A stretch of DNA of 64,000 nucleotides from Microbacterium pullorum (GCF_014836535.1 NZ_JACSQP010000005.1:62001-126000), one strand, 5' to 3'; shown: positions 28,703-39,724, counted from the stretch's first letter. Notes: generated by a model from the letters alone, not told the origin. A program made the numbers and translations.

Positions 28703-31700
28703 GCGCGACGACATCCACTCCGTCCTCGTCATCGGATCCGGCCCGATCGTCATCGGTCAGGCCTGCGAGTTCGACTACTCCGGCACGCAGGCCTGCCGGG
28801 TGCTGCGCGAGGAGGGCGTGCGCGTCATCCTCGTCAACTCCAACCCGGCGACGATCATGACCGACCCCGACTTCGCCGATGCGACCTACATCGAGCCCAT
28901 CACGTGGCAGGTGATCGAGACGATCATCGCCAAGGAACGCCCCGACGCGATCCTGCCGACGCTCGGTGGCCAGACCGCACTGAACGCGGCGATCGACCTG
29001 CACAACCACGGCATCCTCGAGAAGTACGACGTGGAGCTCATCGGCGCGAACTTCGAGGCGATCAACAAGGGCGAAGACCGCCAGATCTTCAAGCAGCTGG
29101 TGATCGACGCCGGCGCCGAGGTCGCCGCCTCCCGCATCGCGCACACGATGGACGAAGTGCTCGCCGCGGCCGACGAGCTCGGCTACCCGCTCGTCGTGCG
29201 CCCGTCGTTCACGATGGGCGGTCTCGGCTCCGGCTTCGCCTACGACGAGCGGGACCTGCGCCGCATCGCCGGCGCGGGCCTGCGCGACTCGCCCACCACC
29301 GAGGTGCTGCTGGAGGAATCGATCCTCGGGTGGAAGGAGTACGAGCTCGAGCTCATGCGCGACACCGCCGACAACACGGTGGTCGTCTGCTCGATCGAGA
29401 ACGTCGACCCGGTCGGCGTGCACACCGGCGACTCGATCACCGTCGCCCCGGCGCTGACCCTCACCGACCGCGAGTACCAGAAGATGCGCGACATCGGCAT
29501 CGACATCATCCGCGCGGTGGGCGTGGACACCGGCGGCTGCAACATCCAGTTCGCCGTCGACCCCGCCACCGGCCGCATCATCGTGATCGAGATGAACCCG
29601 CGCGTGTCCCGCTCGTCCGCGCTGGCGTCGAAGGCCACCGGCTTCCCGATCGCCAAGATCGCCGCGAAGCTCGCCATCGGCTACCGGCTCGACGAGATCC
29701 CCAACGACATCACCAAGGTGACGCCGGCGAGCTTCGAGCCGACGCTGGACTACGTCGTGGTGAAGGTGCCCCGCTTCAACTTCGAGAAGTTCCCCGCCGC
29801 CGACGTGACCCTGACGACCACCATGAAGTCGGTGGGCGAGGCGATGGCGATCGGCCGCAACTACGCCACCGCACTGCAGAAGGCGCTGCGCTCGCTCGAG
29901 AAGCGCGGCTCCAGCTTCCACTGGGGCGACGAGGAGCGGTCGGTCGACGAGCTGCTGCAGATCTCCCGCACGCCCACCGACGGGCGCATCGTCGTGCTGC
30001 AGCAGGCCATGCGCAAGGGCGCCACGATCGAGCAGGCCTTCGAGGCCACCGGCATCGATCCGTGGTTCCTCGACCAGATCGTGCTCATCAACGAGGTGGC
30101 CGAGTACGTGCGGGCCGCTGCCGAGCTCGACACCGAGACCCTCCGCACCGCGAAGGATCACGGCTTCAGCGACGCGCAGATCGCGCAGCTGCGCGGCACT
30201 TCCGAGGCCGAGGTGCGCGGCATCCGCCACGGGCTGTCGATCCGGCCGGTCTACAAGACGGTGGACACGTGCGCGGGGGAGTTCCCCGCCCTCACGCCGT
30301 ACCACTACTCCAGCTACGACCTCGAGACCGAGGTCACGCCGTCGGAGCGCACCAAGGTCGTGATCATCGGGTCCGGGCCCAACCGCATCGGCCAGGGCGT
30401 GGAGTTCGACTACTCGTGCGTGCACGCGTCGTTCGCACTGTCGGATGCCGGCTACGAGACGGTCATGGTCAACTGCAACCCCGAGACGGTGTCCACCGAC
30501 TACGACACCAGCGACCGGCTGTACTTCGAGCCGCTGACGCTCGAAGACGTGCTGGAGGTGCTGCACGCCGAGTCTCGCTCGGGAACCATCCTCGGCGTCG
30601 TCTGCCAGCTGGGCGGTCAGACCCCGCTCGGGCTCGCGAAGGGCATCGAAGCGGCCGGCTACACGATCCTCGGCACGCAGCCCGAGGCGATCGACCTCGC
30701 CGAGGAGCGCGAGCTGTTCTCGCGCCTGCTCGACGAGGCGGGCCTCGTCGCCCCGCGCAGCGGTACCGCGATCGACGCCGACGGCGCGGTCGCGGTGGCC
30801 GAGGGCATCGGCTACCCGGTGCTCGTGCGTCCGAGCTTCGTGCTCGGCGGGCGCGGCATGGAGATCGTCTACGACACGCCCAGCCTGCACGACTACTTCG
30901 CTCGCATCGCCGACCAGGCCATCATCGGCCCCGGCATGCCGCTGCTGGTGGACCGCTTCCTCGACGACGCCGTGGAGATCGACGTCGACGCGCTCTACGA
31001 CGGCACCGACCTGTACATCGGCGGCGTCATGGAGCACCTCGAAGAGGCCGGCATCCACTCGGGCGACTCCAGCTGCACGCTGCCGCCGATGTCGCTCGGC
31101 CGGGGCGAGATCGACCGCGTGCGCGAGGCGACACGGGCGATCGCCGAGGGCGTCGGGGTGCGAGGGCTGCTGAACGTGCAGTTCGCCGTCAGCGCCGGTG
31201 TGCTCTACGTCATCGAGGCGAATCCCCGTGCCAGCCGCACCGTGCCCTTCGTCTCCAAGGCCCTCGGCATCCCGCTCGCCAAGGCCGCCAGCCGCATCAT
31301 GGTCGGCGCGACCGTCGCCGAGCTGATCACCGAGGGCATGCTGCCCGCGCAGGACGGCTCGCGCGTGCCACTGGACGCGCCCATCGCCGTCAAGGAGGCG
31401 GTGCTGCCGTTCAAGCGGTTCCGCACCAAGGACGGCCGCATGGTCGACTCCGTGCTCGGCCCGGAGATGCGCTCGACCGGCGAGGTCATGGGCATCGACC
31501 GGGACTTCCCGACCGCGTTCGCCAAGAGCCAGGCCGCCGCCTACGGCGGCATGCCGCTGGAGGGGACCGTGTTCATCTCGGTCGCCGACGACGACAAGCG
31601 CGCCGTGATCCTCCCCGCCCACCGGCTGCAGGAACTCGGGTACACGATCACCGCGACCGAGGGTACCGCCGAGATCCTGGCGCGCAACGGCATCCGCGTG

Positions 31701-31979
31701 GAGGTGGTGCGCAAGTACTCCGAGACGATGGCGAGCGGCGAGACCAACATCGTGGACCTCATCAACGCCGGCGAGATCGACATCATCGTGAACACGCCCT
31801 CGGGCGGTATGTCGCGTGCCGACGGCTACGAGATCCGCGCCGCGGCGGTCGCCGCCGACAAGGCGCTGTTCACCACGATGGCCGTGCTCGGTGCCGCCGT
31901 CACCGCCCTGCCGGTGCTGCGCGAGGGTTTCCGCGTGCGGAGCCTGCAGGAGTACGCCGCCGACCGGGCCGCCAGATGA
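28695..31979 (+). CDS. carB: Carbamoyl-phosphate synthase large subunit
   Basis: 1094 residues from the ATG at 28695. It holds two ATP-grasp halves. The first begins with [19 protein letters not shown]; the second begins near residue 555 with [19 protein letters not shown] methylglyoxal-synthase-like domain at the C-terminus is the usual place for allosteric control by UMP. The enzyme makes carbamoyl phosphate for both pyrimidines and arginine. It overlaps carA by eight bases and pyrF by four. Confidence 0.98.
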   Translation: MPKRDDIHSVLVIGSGPIVIGQACEFDYSGTQACRVLREEGVRVILVNSNPATIMTDPDFADATYIEPITWQVIETIIAKERPDAILPTLGGQTALNAAIDLHNHGILEKYDVELIGANFEAINKGEDRQIFKQLVIDAGAEVAASRIAHTMDEVLAAADELGYPLVVRPSFTMGGLGSGFAYDERDLRRIAGAGLRDSPTTEVLLEESILGWKEYELELMRDTADNTVVVCSIENVDPVGVHTGDSITVAPALTLTDREYQKMRDIGIDIIRAVGVDTGGCNIQFAVDPATGRIIVIEMNPRVSRSSALASKATGFPIAKIAAKLAIGYRLDEIPNDITKVTPASFEPTLDYVVVKVPRFNFEKFPAADVTLTTTMKSVGEAMAIGRNYATALQKALRSLEKRGSSFHWGDEERSVDELLQISRTPTDGRIVVLQQAMRKGATIEQAFEATGIDPWFLDQIVLINEVAEYVRAAAELDTETLRTAKDHGFSDAQIAQLRGTSEAEVRGIRHGLSIRPVYKTVDTCAGEFPALTPYHYSSYDLETEVTPSERTKVVIIGSGPNRIGQGVEFDYSCVHASFALSDAGYETVMVNCNPETVSTDYDTSDRLYFEPLTLEDVLEVLHAESRSGTILGVVCQLGGQTPLGLAKGIEAAGYTILGTQPEAIDLAEERELFSRLLDEAGLVAPRSGTAIDADGAVAVAEGIGYPVLVRPSFVLGGRGMEIVYDTPSLHDYFARIADQAIIGPGMPLLVDRFLDDAVEIDVDALYDGTDLYIGGVMEHLEEAGIHSGDSSCTLPPMSLGRGEIDRVREATRAIAEGVGVRGLLNVQFAVSAGVLYVIEANPRASRTVPFVSKALGIPLAKAASRIMVGATVAELITEGMLPAQDGSRVPLDAPIAVKEAVLPFKRFRTKDGRMVDSVLGPEMRSTGEVMGIDRDFPTAFAKSQAAAYGGMPLEGTVFISVADDDKRAVILPAHRLQELGYTITATEGTAEILARNGIRVEVVRKYSETMASGETNIVDLINAGEIDIIVNTPSGGMSRADGYEIRAAAVAADKALFTTMAVLGAAVTALPVLREGFRVRSLQEYAADRAAR

Positions 31980-32818
31980 CCGGGTTCGGCCGCCGCCTGC
32001 AGGACACGCTCGCGACGCAGGGACCTCTCTGCGTCGGAATCGACCCGCACGAGCGCCTGCTCGCCGACTGGGGCCTCAGCGCCTCGGCGGCGGGCGTGCG
32101 CGAGTTCGGGCTGCGTGTCGTGGATGCCGCGGCCGGACGGGTCGGCATCGTCAAGCCACAGGTGTCGTTCTTCGAGCGCTGGGGGTCGGCGGGTTTCGCC
32201 GCGCTCGAGGAGGTGCTGGCCGAGGCCCGCGGGCGCGGTCTGCTCGTCATCGCCGACGCGAAGCGCGGTGACATCGGCACCACGATGGACGCATACGCCC
32301 GTGCTTGGCTGACACCCGGATCGCCGCTCGAAGCCGATGCCGTGACCCTCAGCCCGTATCTGGGGGTGGGGGCGCTCATCGGGACCCTCGATTACGCCGT
32401 CGCCCAGGGCAAGGGCGCGTTCGTCCTCGCCGCGACGAGCAACCCCGAGGCTCGGCGGCTGCAGGCCGCACGCGACGGCGACCGGTCGGTCGCGGCGATC
32501 GTGATCGACGAGGTGTCGGCGTTCAACGCCCGCACCACCGAAGAGGGACAATGGGGGAGCGTGGGTGTCGTCGTGGGGGCGACCGTCGACACCGTGGCCG
32601 CCGGCATCGCGGCGGCCATCCGTCCGCCGGCGCCGATCCTCGCACCGGGGTTCGGTGCGCAGGGGGTGGAGCCGGGGGACTTCGCCCACCTGTTCCAGGC
32701 CCTCGCTTCGCCCGTCGTGGCGAACGAGAGCCGCAGCATCCTGTCGGCTGGGCCGGCCGACATCGTCCAGCGCATCGCCGAACGCGCCGCGCTCTATTCG
32801 AAAGTGAACCATGGCTGA
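31976..32818 (+). CDS. pyrF: Orotidine 5'-phosphate decarboxylase, type 2
   Basis: 280 residues from the ATG overlapping the carB stop. It makes UMP from OMP. The catalytic segment is [18 protein letters not shown], the type 2 form typical of actinobacteria, and [13 protein letters not shown] opens the protein. pyrD and pyrE are not in the window. It overlaps gmk by eight bases, so guanylate kinase is made from the same transcript. Confidence 0.96.
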   Translation: MTGFGRRLQDTLATQGPLCVGIDPHERLLADWGLSASAAGVREFGLRVVDAAAGRVGIVKPQVSFFERWGSAGFAALEEVLAEARGRGLLVIADAKRGDIGTTMDAYARAWLTPGSPLEADAVTLSPYLGVGALIGTLDYAVAQGKGAFVLAATSNPEARRLQAARDGDRSVAAIVIDEVSAFNARTTEEGQWGSVGVVVGATVDTVAAGIAAAIRPPAPILAPGFGAQGVEPGDFAHLFQALASPVVANESRSILSAGPADIVQRIAERAALYSKVNHG

Positions 32819-33707
32819 CGCTCAGCACCCGCCCGAGGTCGACCGCGCCGCAGCATCCCGCCGCGCCGTCGCCGCCCGCCGCGAACGCGCCGCGCTCAAG
32901 CGCGACGTCGCCACGCGAGTGATCTCCCCGCAGGAGTTGTTGCGCCGCGCCCTGGCCGAGCCGACGTCGCCGGCCGGCGCGATGCGCGTGCCCGAATTCC
33001 TCACGGCCATCCCCGCCATCGGTGAGGGCAAGCGCGACCGCATCCTCGCCGACCTCAACATCTCGCCGGTCAAGCGGCTCGGCGGACTCGGCGCGCGTCA
33101 GCGTGTCGCGCTGCAGCGCTTCCTCGACGAGCGGTGGCCGGAGCCGACGCCCCGCGAGGGCCGCAGCCGGCTGATCGTGCTCGCCGGCCCCACCGCAGTG
33201 GGCAAGGGCACGGTCGCCGCAGAGATCAAGGCGCATCACCCCGAGATCCTGCTGTCGGTGTCGGCCACCACCCGCGCACCGCGTCCGGGCGAGGTCGAGG
33301 GCGAGCACTACTTCTTCGTCTCCGATGCCGAGTTCGACCGTCTCGTCGCCGAAGGCGAGCTGCTCGAGCACGCCACCGTGCACAACCGCCACCGCTACGG
33401 CACCCCGCGCGCGCCCATCGATGCCGCGCTGGCCGCCGGACGCACCGTGCTGTTGGAGATCGACCTGCAGGGTGCGCGCCAGGTGCGCGCAGCCGAGCCC
33501 AGCGCGACGCTGGTGTTCCTGCTGCCGCCCAGCTGGGATGAACTCGTGCAGCGTCTCGTCGGGCGCGGCACCGAAGACGATGAAGAGCGCGCCCGGCGGC
33601 TGCGCACCGCGAAGAAGGAGCTCGCCGCCCAGGGCGAGTTCGACTTCCACGTCGTCAACGACGACGTGGCACGCGCCGCCGCCGAGATCGCCGCCCTCGT
33701 CCGCTGA
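32811..33707 (+). CDS. gmk: Guanylate kinase with N-terminal mIHF-like domain
   Basis: 298 residues, about 100 longer than ordinary guanylate kinase. The C-terminal part is a complete kinase: P-loop GPTAVGKG at 126-133, [22 protein letters not shown] GMP site ([13 protein letters not shown]) and the lid region [11 protein letters not shown]. It converts GMP to GDP. Residues about 20-108 match the mycobacterial integration host factor family: [20 protein letters not shown] (59-78), then [16 protein letters not shown] (83-98). In most actinobacteria mIHF is a separate gene directly before gmk, so this is a fusion of neighbours. The first 20 residues are Ala/Arg-rich. Confidence 0.92.
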   Translation: MADAQHPPEVDRAAASRRAVAARRERAALKRDVATRVISPQELLRRALAEPTSPAGAMRVPEFLTAIPAIGEGKRDRILADLNISPVKRLGGLGARQRVALQRFLDERWPEPTPREGRSRLIVLAGPTAVGKGTVAAEIKAHHPEILLSVSATTRAPRPGEVEGEHYFFVSDAEFDRLVAEGELLEHATVHNRHRYGTPRAPIDAALAAGRTVLLEIDLQGARQVRAAEPSATLVFLLPPSWDELVQRLVGRGTEDDEERARRLRTAKKELAAQGEFDFHVVNDDVARAAAEIAALVR

Positions 33708-33749
33708 CCGCGCCCCGGGGCATCCTGCTCGACACATCCGCCGAGCAGG

Positions 33750-33755
33750 TAGACT
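33750..33755 (+). promoter_or_regulatory. Predicted -10 box (TAGACT) for rpoZ
   Basis: TAGACT gives a start near 33762 and a leader of about 60 bases with GGAGG before the rpoZ ATG. Confidence 0.55.
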
Positions 33756-33820
33756 GGGCTGATGCCTCGGTTCAGCCGAGCGCGCAGACTTTCGCAGAAA
33801 ACGACCTCAGGAGGTCCCGC

Positions 33821-34075
33821 ATGGCCACTCGCGACCAGGGAATCATCGACCCGCCCATCGACGCACTGCTGAGCAAGGTCGACTCCAAGTACCAGCTCGT
33901 GATCTACGCGTCCAAGCGGGCGCGCCAGATCAACGACTACTACTCCGACCTGCACGAGGGCAACCTCTTCGACAACGTCGGCCCGCTCGTCGACTCCACC
34001 GTCGAGGACAAGCCCCTCACGATCGCGCTGCACGAGATCCACGAAGACAAGCTGCGCCTGCGCCACGTCGAGTGA
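33821..34075 (+). CDS. rpoZ: DNA-directed RNA polymerase omega subunit
   Basis: 84 residues with GGAGG before the ATG. Omega binds beta-prime and helps assembly of RNA polymerase. The core [19 protein letters not shown] and the later [19 protein letters not shown] are diagnostic. In many actinobacteria coaBC lies between rpoZ and metK. Here only 102 bases with a perfect 14-bp hairpin separate the two genes. Confidence 0.95.
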   Translation: MATRDQGIIDPPIDALLSKVDSKYQLVIYASKRARQINDYYSDLHEGNLFDNVGPLVDSTVEDKPLTIALHEIHEDKLRLRHVE

Positions 34076-34092
34076 GTCAGACACACCTGTGA

Positions 34093-34135
34093 CGCCGTGC
34101 GGCGGACCGCTTCCGAGCATGTCCGCCGCACGGCG
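34093..34135 (+). terminator. Hairpin between rpoZ and metK
   Basis: Perfect 14-base arms at 34093-34106 and 34122-34135 with a 15-base loop, 17 bases after the rpoZ stop. There is no T-run. It is probably the rpoZ terminator. Confidence 0.65.
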
Positions 34136-34141
34136 CATACT
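34136..34141 (+). promoter_or_regulatory. Possible -10 box (CATACT) for metK
   Basis: CATACT, one base off TAnnnT, directly follows the hairpin and would give a leader of about 30 bases. No SAM-riboswitch fold is seen in the short gap. Confidence 0.3.
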
Positions 34142-34177
34142 TGTGCCCATACCCGCCGCCTTCGTCCTGGAGCATCG

Positions 34178-35371
34178 ATGACCGACCTGCGACTGTTCAC
34201 CTCCGAGTCCGTCACCGAGGGCCACCCCGACAAGATCTGCGACCAGATCTCCGACAGCATCCTCGATGCGATCCTCGCCGAGGATCCGAACGGCCGCGTC
34301 GCCGTCGAGACGCTCGTGACCACGGGGCTCGTCCACGTGGCGGGCGAAGTGTCCACGAGCGCGTATGTCGAGATCCCCGCCATCGTGCGCGATGTCGTCA
34401 ACCGCATCGGCTACACCTCCAGCGACGCCGGGTTCGACGGCAGCTCGTGCGGAGTGAGCGTGTCGATCGGCGCGCAGTCCTCCGACATCGCCGCGGGCGT
34501 CGACAAGGCGTTCGAGCGCCGCGAAGACGGCTCGGAAGACCCGCACGACCTGCAGGGCGCCGGCGACCAGGGCATCATGTTCGGCTACGCGACGACCGAG
34601 ACGCCGCAGCTCATGCCCATGGCCATCTGGACGGCCCACCGCATCGCCGAACGACTCGCCGACGTGCGTCGCTCGGGTGAACTGCCGTTCCTGCGCCCCG
34701 ACGGCAAGACGCAGGTCACCCTCGGCTACGACGGTCACACCCCCCGCACCGTCGAGTCGGTCGTGCTGTCCACCCAGCACCAGGCCGACATCTCGCAGAA
34801 GGCGCTGCGGGCCGCGGTGCGCGCCGAGGTCATCGACCCGGTGCTGCAGGAGACCGGGCTCGAGCTTCCCGACGTCACCTACTTCATCAACCCCGCGGGG
34901 CCCTTCGTCACCGGCGGCCCCAAGGGCGACGCCGGGCTCACCGGCCGCAAGATCATCATCGACACCTACGGCGGGGCAGCCCGCCACGGCGGTGGCGCGT
35001 TCAGCGGCAAGGACCCGTCGAAGGTCGACCGCTCCGCCGCGTACGCCATGCGCTGGGTCGCCAAGAACGCCGTCGCGGCGGGCCTCGCGGAGCGCCTCGA
35101 GGTGCAGGTGGCGTACGCCATCGGCAAGGCCAAGCCCGTCGGGCTCTACGTCGAGACGTTCGGCACCGGCCACGTCGCCGACGATGTCATCCGCCGCGCC
35201 ATCCGCGAGGTGTTCGACCTGCGTCCGAAGGCCATCATCGATCAGCTCGATCTGCTGCGCCCCATCTACGCGCAGACCGCCGCCTACGGCCACTTCGGCC
35301 GTGAACTGCCCGACTTCACGTGGGAGCGCACCGACCGCGTCGAGGAGCTGCGCGCGGCCGCAGGCCTCTAG
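34178..35371 (+). CDS. metK: S-adenosylmethionine synthetase
   Basis: 397 residues from the ATG at 34178; the frame is open earlier, but the family begins at [20 protein letters not shown]. It makes S-adenosylmethionine from methionine and ATP. The hexapeptide GAGDQG appears at about residue 127, and the glycine-rich [19 protein letters not shown] near 280 binds phosphate. The TAG stop shares its last base with the GTG of priA. Confidence 0.97.
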   Translation: MTDLRLFTSESVTEGHPDKICDQISDSILDAILAEDPNGRVAVETLVTTGLVHVAGEVSTSAYVEIPAIVRDVVNRIGYTSSDAGFDGSSCGVSVSIGAQSSDIAAGVDKAFERREDGSEDPHDLQGAGDQGIMFGYATTETPQLMPMAIWTAHRIAERLADVRRSGELPFLRPDGKTQVTLGYDGHTPRTVESVVLSTQHQADISQKALRAAVRAEVIDPVLQETGLELPDVTYFINPAGPFVTGGPKGDAGLTGRKIIIDTYGGAARHGGGAFSGKDPSKVDRSAAYAMRWVAKNAVAAGLAERLEVQVAYAIGKAKPVGLYVETFGTGHVADDVIRRAIREVFDLRPKAIIDQLDLLRPIYAQTAAYGHFGRELPDFTWERTDRVEELRAAAGL

Positions 35372-37368
35372 TGGAACCCGCGGGTGCCGATGTGAGCACG
35401 CGTCGCGTCGCGCGCGTGCTCATCGACTCGCCGCTGCCGCAGCTGGACCGACTGTTCGACTACGAGATCCCACCGGAGCTCGCAGACACCGTCGCCCCCG
35501 GCATCCGGGTGCGCGTGCCGCTGCGCACCGCCGGGCGCCTCGTCGACGCGTACGTCATCGAGATCGACGAGACGGATGCCGCCGGGCGGCCGCTGTCGCT
35601 GGTCGAATCCGTCATCTCCACCGTCGAGGTGCTGCCGGCGGGCCTGTACGCGCTCGCCCGGCGCGCCGCCGACCGGGCGGCCGGCTCCGCGTCGGACATC
35701 CTGCGACTGGCGGTCCCCAAACGCATGGTGCGCGCCGAGAAGGCGTGGTTCGCCGCCGACCCGGTGGCGGCGCCCACCATCGCCGACACCGACGTCGCCT
35801 GGGCCGAGGGCGTGCTCGACGCGTTCCCCGGGCTTCCCGACGCGCTGAGTGCGGGGGAGCGGCTCGCGCTGGACGCGCCCCCGCGACCGGCCACCCTCGC
35901 CTCGGGGGAGGACGTCGGCGCGTGGGCGGAGCTGCTCGCCGCCGCCGCCGTGCGCACCCTCGCCGCCGGCCGCAGCGCCGTGCTCGTCGTCCCCGACCAC
36001 CGCGACCAGGCGCAGCTCGAGCTCGCCCTCGCGGGACGGGTGCCCTCCGACGCGCTCGTGCGCGACGACGCCCGACGGTCGGGTCCGGAGAGGTACGCCT
36101 CGTACCTGCGGGTGCTCGCGCCGCAGCCGTGCATCGTGGTCGGCAACCGCTCCACCGTGTACTCCCCGGCTCACCACATCGGGCTCGTCGTGATCTGGGA
36201 CGACGGCGACCCGCTGCTGGCCGAACCCCTGAGCCCCGGCGTGCACGCCCGCGACGCGGCCCTCGTACGTCAGGAACTCGACGCCACCGCGCTGCTGTTC
36301 GCCGGGCACACCCGCACCACCGACGTCGAACGCCTCGTCGCGATCGGCTGGGTGCGCGAGGTTCCGGCACGGCGGCGCGCGAGCCCGCGCGTCGTGCTGT
36401 CGGCGACGCGCGAAGGCGAATCGCGCGGTGCCCGGGTGCCGTCATCTGCGTTCGCGGCGGCTCGCGAGGCCCTGGCATCCGGACCCGTGCTCGTCCAGGT
36501 CGCGCGGCCGGGTTATGCCCCCGTGCTCGTCTGCGCCGACTGCCGCACCCCCGCCCGGTGCCCGCACTGCGCGGGTCCGCTGCGTGCCCGGCGCCCCGGC
36601 GCCGTGCCGGAGTGCGGCTGGTGCGGCCGCAGCGCCCCGGCCTGGCGCTGCGCGTCGTGCGACAGCGTGAAGCTGCGCATGGCGTCGTCGGGCAGCGAGC
36701 GCACCGCCGACGAGCTCGGTCGGGCGTTCCCGGGGGTGCGCATCATCGTCGCCGACGGCACCCATCCCGTCACCCGGGTGGATGCCACCCCGGCACTGGT
36801 CATCGCCACCCGCGGGGCCGAGCCGATCGCGGCGGGCGGATACCGCGCCGTCGTGCTGCTGGACGGTGACCGCATGCTCATGGCCGACGAACTGCGCATC
36901 GGTGAGTCGTGCCTGCGGTGGTGGTCCAACGCGGCCGCCCTCGCCGCCCCGGGCGCGCCCGTGCACCTGGTGGGCGTCACCGGCGGCGTCGCACGGGCCC
37001 TGGCCACCTGGACGCAGCCGGCGTACGCGCGCAGCGAGCTGGCCGAACGTGCCCCGCTGCACATGCCGCCGGTGGTACGCGTGGCCACGGTCGACGGCTC
37101 CGCCGCCGCCGTGCGCACCTGCGTCGACACACTGCGCGAAGACCTCCCGAACCTCGGCGATGAGGCGGTGCTCGGCCCCGTCAGCACCGAGAACGGCTCA
37201 CGGGCGGTGGTGCGCTTCGACTACGGCGCCGGCCGAGCCGTCGCCGACAGCCTGCGCTCGTCGGTCATCGCCGATGCCCTGCGCGCGCGACGCTCCACGA
37301 AGGGACGCCAGGCCCCGGCCCGTGCGACCCTGAGAGTGCGCGTCGATGTCCCCGATCTGGATCTGTAA
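35371..37368 (+). CDS. priA: PriA-like primosomal protein N', helicase motifs lost
   Basis: 665 residues from the GTG at 35371; a GTG at 35392 is an alternative. PriA reloads the replisome at collapsed forks. The N-terminal DNA-binding domain (RVLIDSPLPQLDRLFDYEIP) and the eight-cysteine zinc region (CADC, CPHC, CGWC, CASC; about residues 388-430) are kept. No Walker A GxGKT or DExH box is seen: the position reads RTLAAGRSAVLVVPDHRDQ. Actinobacterial PriA is known to lack ATPase motifs, so this is probably a DNA-binding scaffold instead of a helicase. Confidence 0.9.
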   Translation: MEPAGADVSTRRVARVLIDSPLPQLDRLFDYEIPPELADTVAPGIRVRVPLRTAGRLVDAYVIEIDETDAAGRPLSLVESVISTVEVLPAGLYALARRAADRAAGSASDILRLAVPKRMVRAEKAWFAADPVAAPTIADTDVAWAEGVLDAFPGLPDALSAGERLALDAPPRPATLASGEDVGAWAELLAAAAVRTLAAGRSAVLVVPDHRDQAQLELALAGRVPSDALVRDDARRSGPERYASYLRVLAPQPCIVVGNRSTVYSPAHHIGLVVIWDDGDPLLAEPLSPGVHARDAALVRQELDATALLFAGHTRTTDVERLVAIGWVREVPARRRASPRVVLSATREGESRGARVPSSAFAAAREALASGPVLVQVARPGYAPVLVCADCRTPARCPHCAGPLRARRPGAVPECGWCGRSAPAWRCASCDSVKLRMASSGSERTADELGRAFPGVRIIVADGTHPVTRVDATPALVIATRGAEPIAAGGYRAVVLLDGDRMLMADELRIGESCLRWWSNAAALAAPGAPVHLVGVTGGVARALATWTQPAYARSELAERAPLHMPPVVRVATVDGSAAAVRTCVDTLREDLPNLGDEAVLGPVSTENGSRAVVRFDYGAGRAVADSLRSSVIADALRARRSTKGRQAPARATLRVRVDVPDLDL

Positions 37369-37377
37369 GGAAACCCC

Positions 37378-38298
37378 ATGCGTCTCGTCTTCGCGGGCAC
37401 CCCCGAGCCCGCCGTCCCGTCGCTGCGTGCCCTCGCCGCCTCCGGCCACGACCTCGTCGGGGTCGTGACCCGCACCGATGCGCCGCTCGGCCGCAAGCGC
37501 GTGCTCACACCGTCACCGGTCGCGCAGGCCGCCGCCGAGCTCGGCCTGCCGGTGATCAAGGCCGACCGCCTCAACGCCGAAGCGACCGAGCGCATCGCGG
37601 CGCTGCGCCCCGACCTCGGGGTGATCGTGGCGTACGGCGGGCTCGTGCGCGAGCCGCTGCTGTCGCTGCCGCCGCACGGCTGGATCAACCTGCATTTCTC
37701 GCTGCTGCCGCGCTGGCGCGGTGCCGCTCCCGTGCAGCACGCCCTCATCGCCGGCGACCGCACGACGGGGGCGAACGTGTTCCAGCTCGTCGCCGAACTC
37801 GACGCCGGTGACGTGCTGGGGGAGATCACCTACGAGGTGCCCGAGACCGCGACGGCCGGCGACGTGCTCGCCGACCTCGCCATCAGCGGCGCGGGGCTCG
37901 TGACCGACGTGGTCGACGCGATCGCCGCGGGCACGGCGCGGGCCGTGCCGCAGACGGGGGAGCCGACCTTCGCCGGCAAGCTCACCCTCGCCGATGGCGC
38001 CCTGGATTGGTCTCAGCCCGCGACGCGCATCGTCGACCGCGTGCGCGGCACGACGCCCGAGCCCGGTGCGCACACGACGGTGGCGGGGCAGCGGCTGAAG
38101 GTGCTCGCGGCGACCGTGGCACCGGATGCCGGTGGCCTGGAGCCCGGCCGCATCGGCCTGGTCGGCCGCGACGTGGTGGTGGGTGCGGGCGAGGGCGGCG
38201 TGGTGCTGCACCGGGTGCAGCCCGCCGGCAAGGCGGCCATGGCCGCCGGCGACTGGTGGCGCGGTGCGCGTCTGACCGATGCGGTGGCCGGCGCATGA
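37378..38298 (+). CDS. fmt: Methionyl-tRNA formyltransferase
   Basis: 306 residues; AAGGA precedes the ATG. It formylates initiator Met-tRNA with 10-formyl-tetrahydrofolate. MRLVFAGTPEPAVPSL opens the Rossmann-like domain. The catalytic signature is NLHFSLLPRWRGAAPVQ, with the conserved Asp in the segment ELDAGDVLGE. The C-terminal OB-like domain is complete. Its TGA overlaps the rsmB ATG. No peptide deformylase gene is adjacent. Confidence 0.96.
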   Translation: MRLVFAGTPEPAVPSLRALAASGHDLVGVVTRTDAPLGRKRVLTPSPVAQAAAELGLPVIKADRLNAEATERIAALRPDLGVIVAYGGLVREPLLSLPPHGWINLHFSLLPRWRGAAPVQHALIAGDRTTGANVFQLVAELDAGDVLGEITYEVPETATAGDVLADLAISGAGLVTDVVDAIAAGTARAVPQTGEPTFAGKLTLADGALDWSQPATRIVDRVRGTTPEPGAHTTVAGQRLKVLAATVAPDAGGLEPGRIGLVGRDVVVGAGEGGVVLHRVQPAGKAAMAAGDWWRGARLTDAVAGA

Positions 38299-39665
38299 AC
38301 GGCGCGACCCTGGCCCGACGCGTCGCGTTCGAGACGCTGCGCGGTGTGCACGAGTCCGACGCGTACGCCAACCTGCTGCTGCCCAAGGAGATCCGCCTCG
38401 CCGGGCTCTCGACCGCCGACGCGGGGCTGGCGACCGAACTGACCTACGGCACGCTGCGCCGGCAGGGCACGTACGACGCGATCATCGCGGATGCCGCGGG
38501 GCGCCCGGTCGAGGACATCGACCCGCCGGTGCTCGACGCGCTGCGGCTGGGCGTTCACCAGCTGCTCTCGACGCGCGTGGCATCCCACGCCGCCGTCAAC
38601 GAATCGGTCTCGCTCGCACGCGCGGCCGTCGGCCAGAGCGCCGCCGGCTTCGTCAACGCCGTGCTGCGGCGGGTGTCGCGGGAGACGCCCGGCGACTGGA
38701 TGCAGCGCATCACCGCGGCGGCGCGTTCGGACGACGAACGCCTCGCGCTGGCGCACGCCCACCCGGTGTGGGTCATCCGCGCGTTCCGCCGGGCGCTGGC
38801 CGCAGAGGGCCGCGCCGACGAGCTCGAACAGCTGCTCGCCGCCGACAACGTGTCGCCGCAGGTGACGATGACGGCGCTGCCGGGGCTCGCGGAGATCCCC
38901 GCGGACGCGCAGCAGACGCCTTACTCGCCGTACGGCTTCCGCCTGGGCGGCGGGGCACCCGACGCGATGATCGCCGGGGCGGGCGGGCGCGTGCGCGTGC
39001 AGGACGAGGGCTCGCAGCTGGCCGCCCTCGCCCTGGTGGGGGCGGCGCCGGTGCGGGCGGGGGAGCGGTGGCTCGACCTGTGCGCCGGTCCCGGCGGCAA
39101 GACCGCGATCCTCGCCGCCGAAGCACTCGAGCGTGGCGTGCACCTCGATGCGAACGAGCCGTCGGCCCACCGCGCCCGACTGGTGCGCGACTCGGTCGCC
39201 GGTGTGCCACTCGAGGTGCCGGTGAGTCAGGAAGACGGTCGTGACCGCGCCCTCGCGGCAGCCGGCCAATACGACCGCGTGCTCGTCGACGCCCCCTGCA
39301 CGGGCCTCGGCGCGCTCCGCCGTCGGCCGGAGGCGCGCTGGCGCAAGAGCCCGTCGGATGTCCCCGAGCTCACCGACTTGCAGCTGGGGCTCGCGAGGGC
39401 CGCCGTGCAGGCGCTGCGCCCCGGCGGCATCCTCACGTACGTCACGTGCTCGCCGCATCTGGCCGAGACGGCCGCGATCGGTGCGGAGCTGCTTCGCGAA
39501 TTCGGCGACGGCCTCGAAGAGCTCGACGCCCGCGCCGTGGTCTCCTCCGTCGCCCGCACCCCGCTGGATCTGCCGGCGCAGGTCGACGGCTCGGGCCGCG
39601 CGCAGCTGTGGCCGCACCGTCACGGCACCGACGCGATGTCGATCACCCTCCTGCGCCGCCGCTGA
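38295..39665 (+). CDS. rsmB: 16S rRNA cytosine-C5 methyltransferase RsmB (Fmu)
   Basis: 456 residues from the ATG that overlaps the fmt stop. It methylates a cytosine near position 967 of 16S rRNA. An N-terminal NusB-like RNA-binding domain (RRVAFETLRGVHESDAYAN, to about residue 150) precedes the SAM-binding domain. DLCAGPGGKTAIL binds SAM, and the two catalytic cysteines are in DAPCTGLGALRR and TYVTCSPHLAET. It is the last gene before the 553-base repeat-rich gap. Confidence 0.95.
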   Translation: MNGATLARRVAFETLRGVHESDAYANLLLPKEIRLAGLSTADAGLATELTYGTLRRQGTYDAIIADAAGRPVEDIDPPVLDALRLGVHQLLSTRVASHAAVNESVSLARAAVGQSAAGFVNAVLRRVSRETPGDWMQRITAAARSDDERLALAHAHPVWVIRAFRRALAAEGRADELEQLLAADNVSPQVTMTALPGLAEIPADAQQTPYSPYGFRLGGGAPDAMIAGAGGRVRVQDEGSQLAALALVGAAPVRAGERWLDLCAGPGGKTAILAAEALERGVHLDANEPSAHRARLVRDSVAGVPLEVPVSQEDGRDRALAAAGQYDRVLVDAPCTGLGALRRRPEARWRKSPSDVPELTDLQLGLARAAVQALRPGGILTYVTCSPHLAETAAIGAELLREFGDGLEELDARAVVSSVARTPLDLPAQVDGSGRAQLWPHRHGTDAMSITLLRRR

Positions 39666-39724
39666 CCCCCGCCGCGCCGCGCGTTCGCGTCGCCGCGCCG
39701 TGCCGCGGTCGCCCCGCCGCGAGA

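Noticed and set aside
34076..34177. SAM riboswitch before metK
   Set aside because: The gap is 102 bases, most of it a simple hairpin; no four-way junction or kink-turn sequence is seen.
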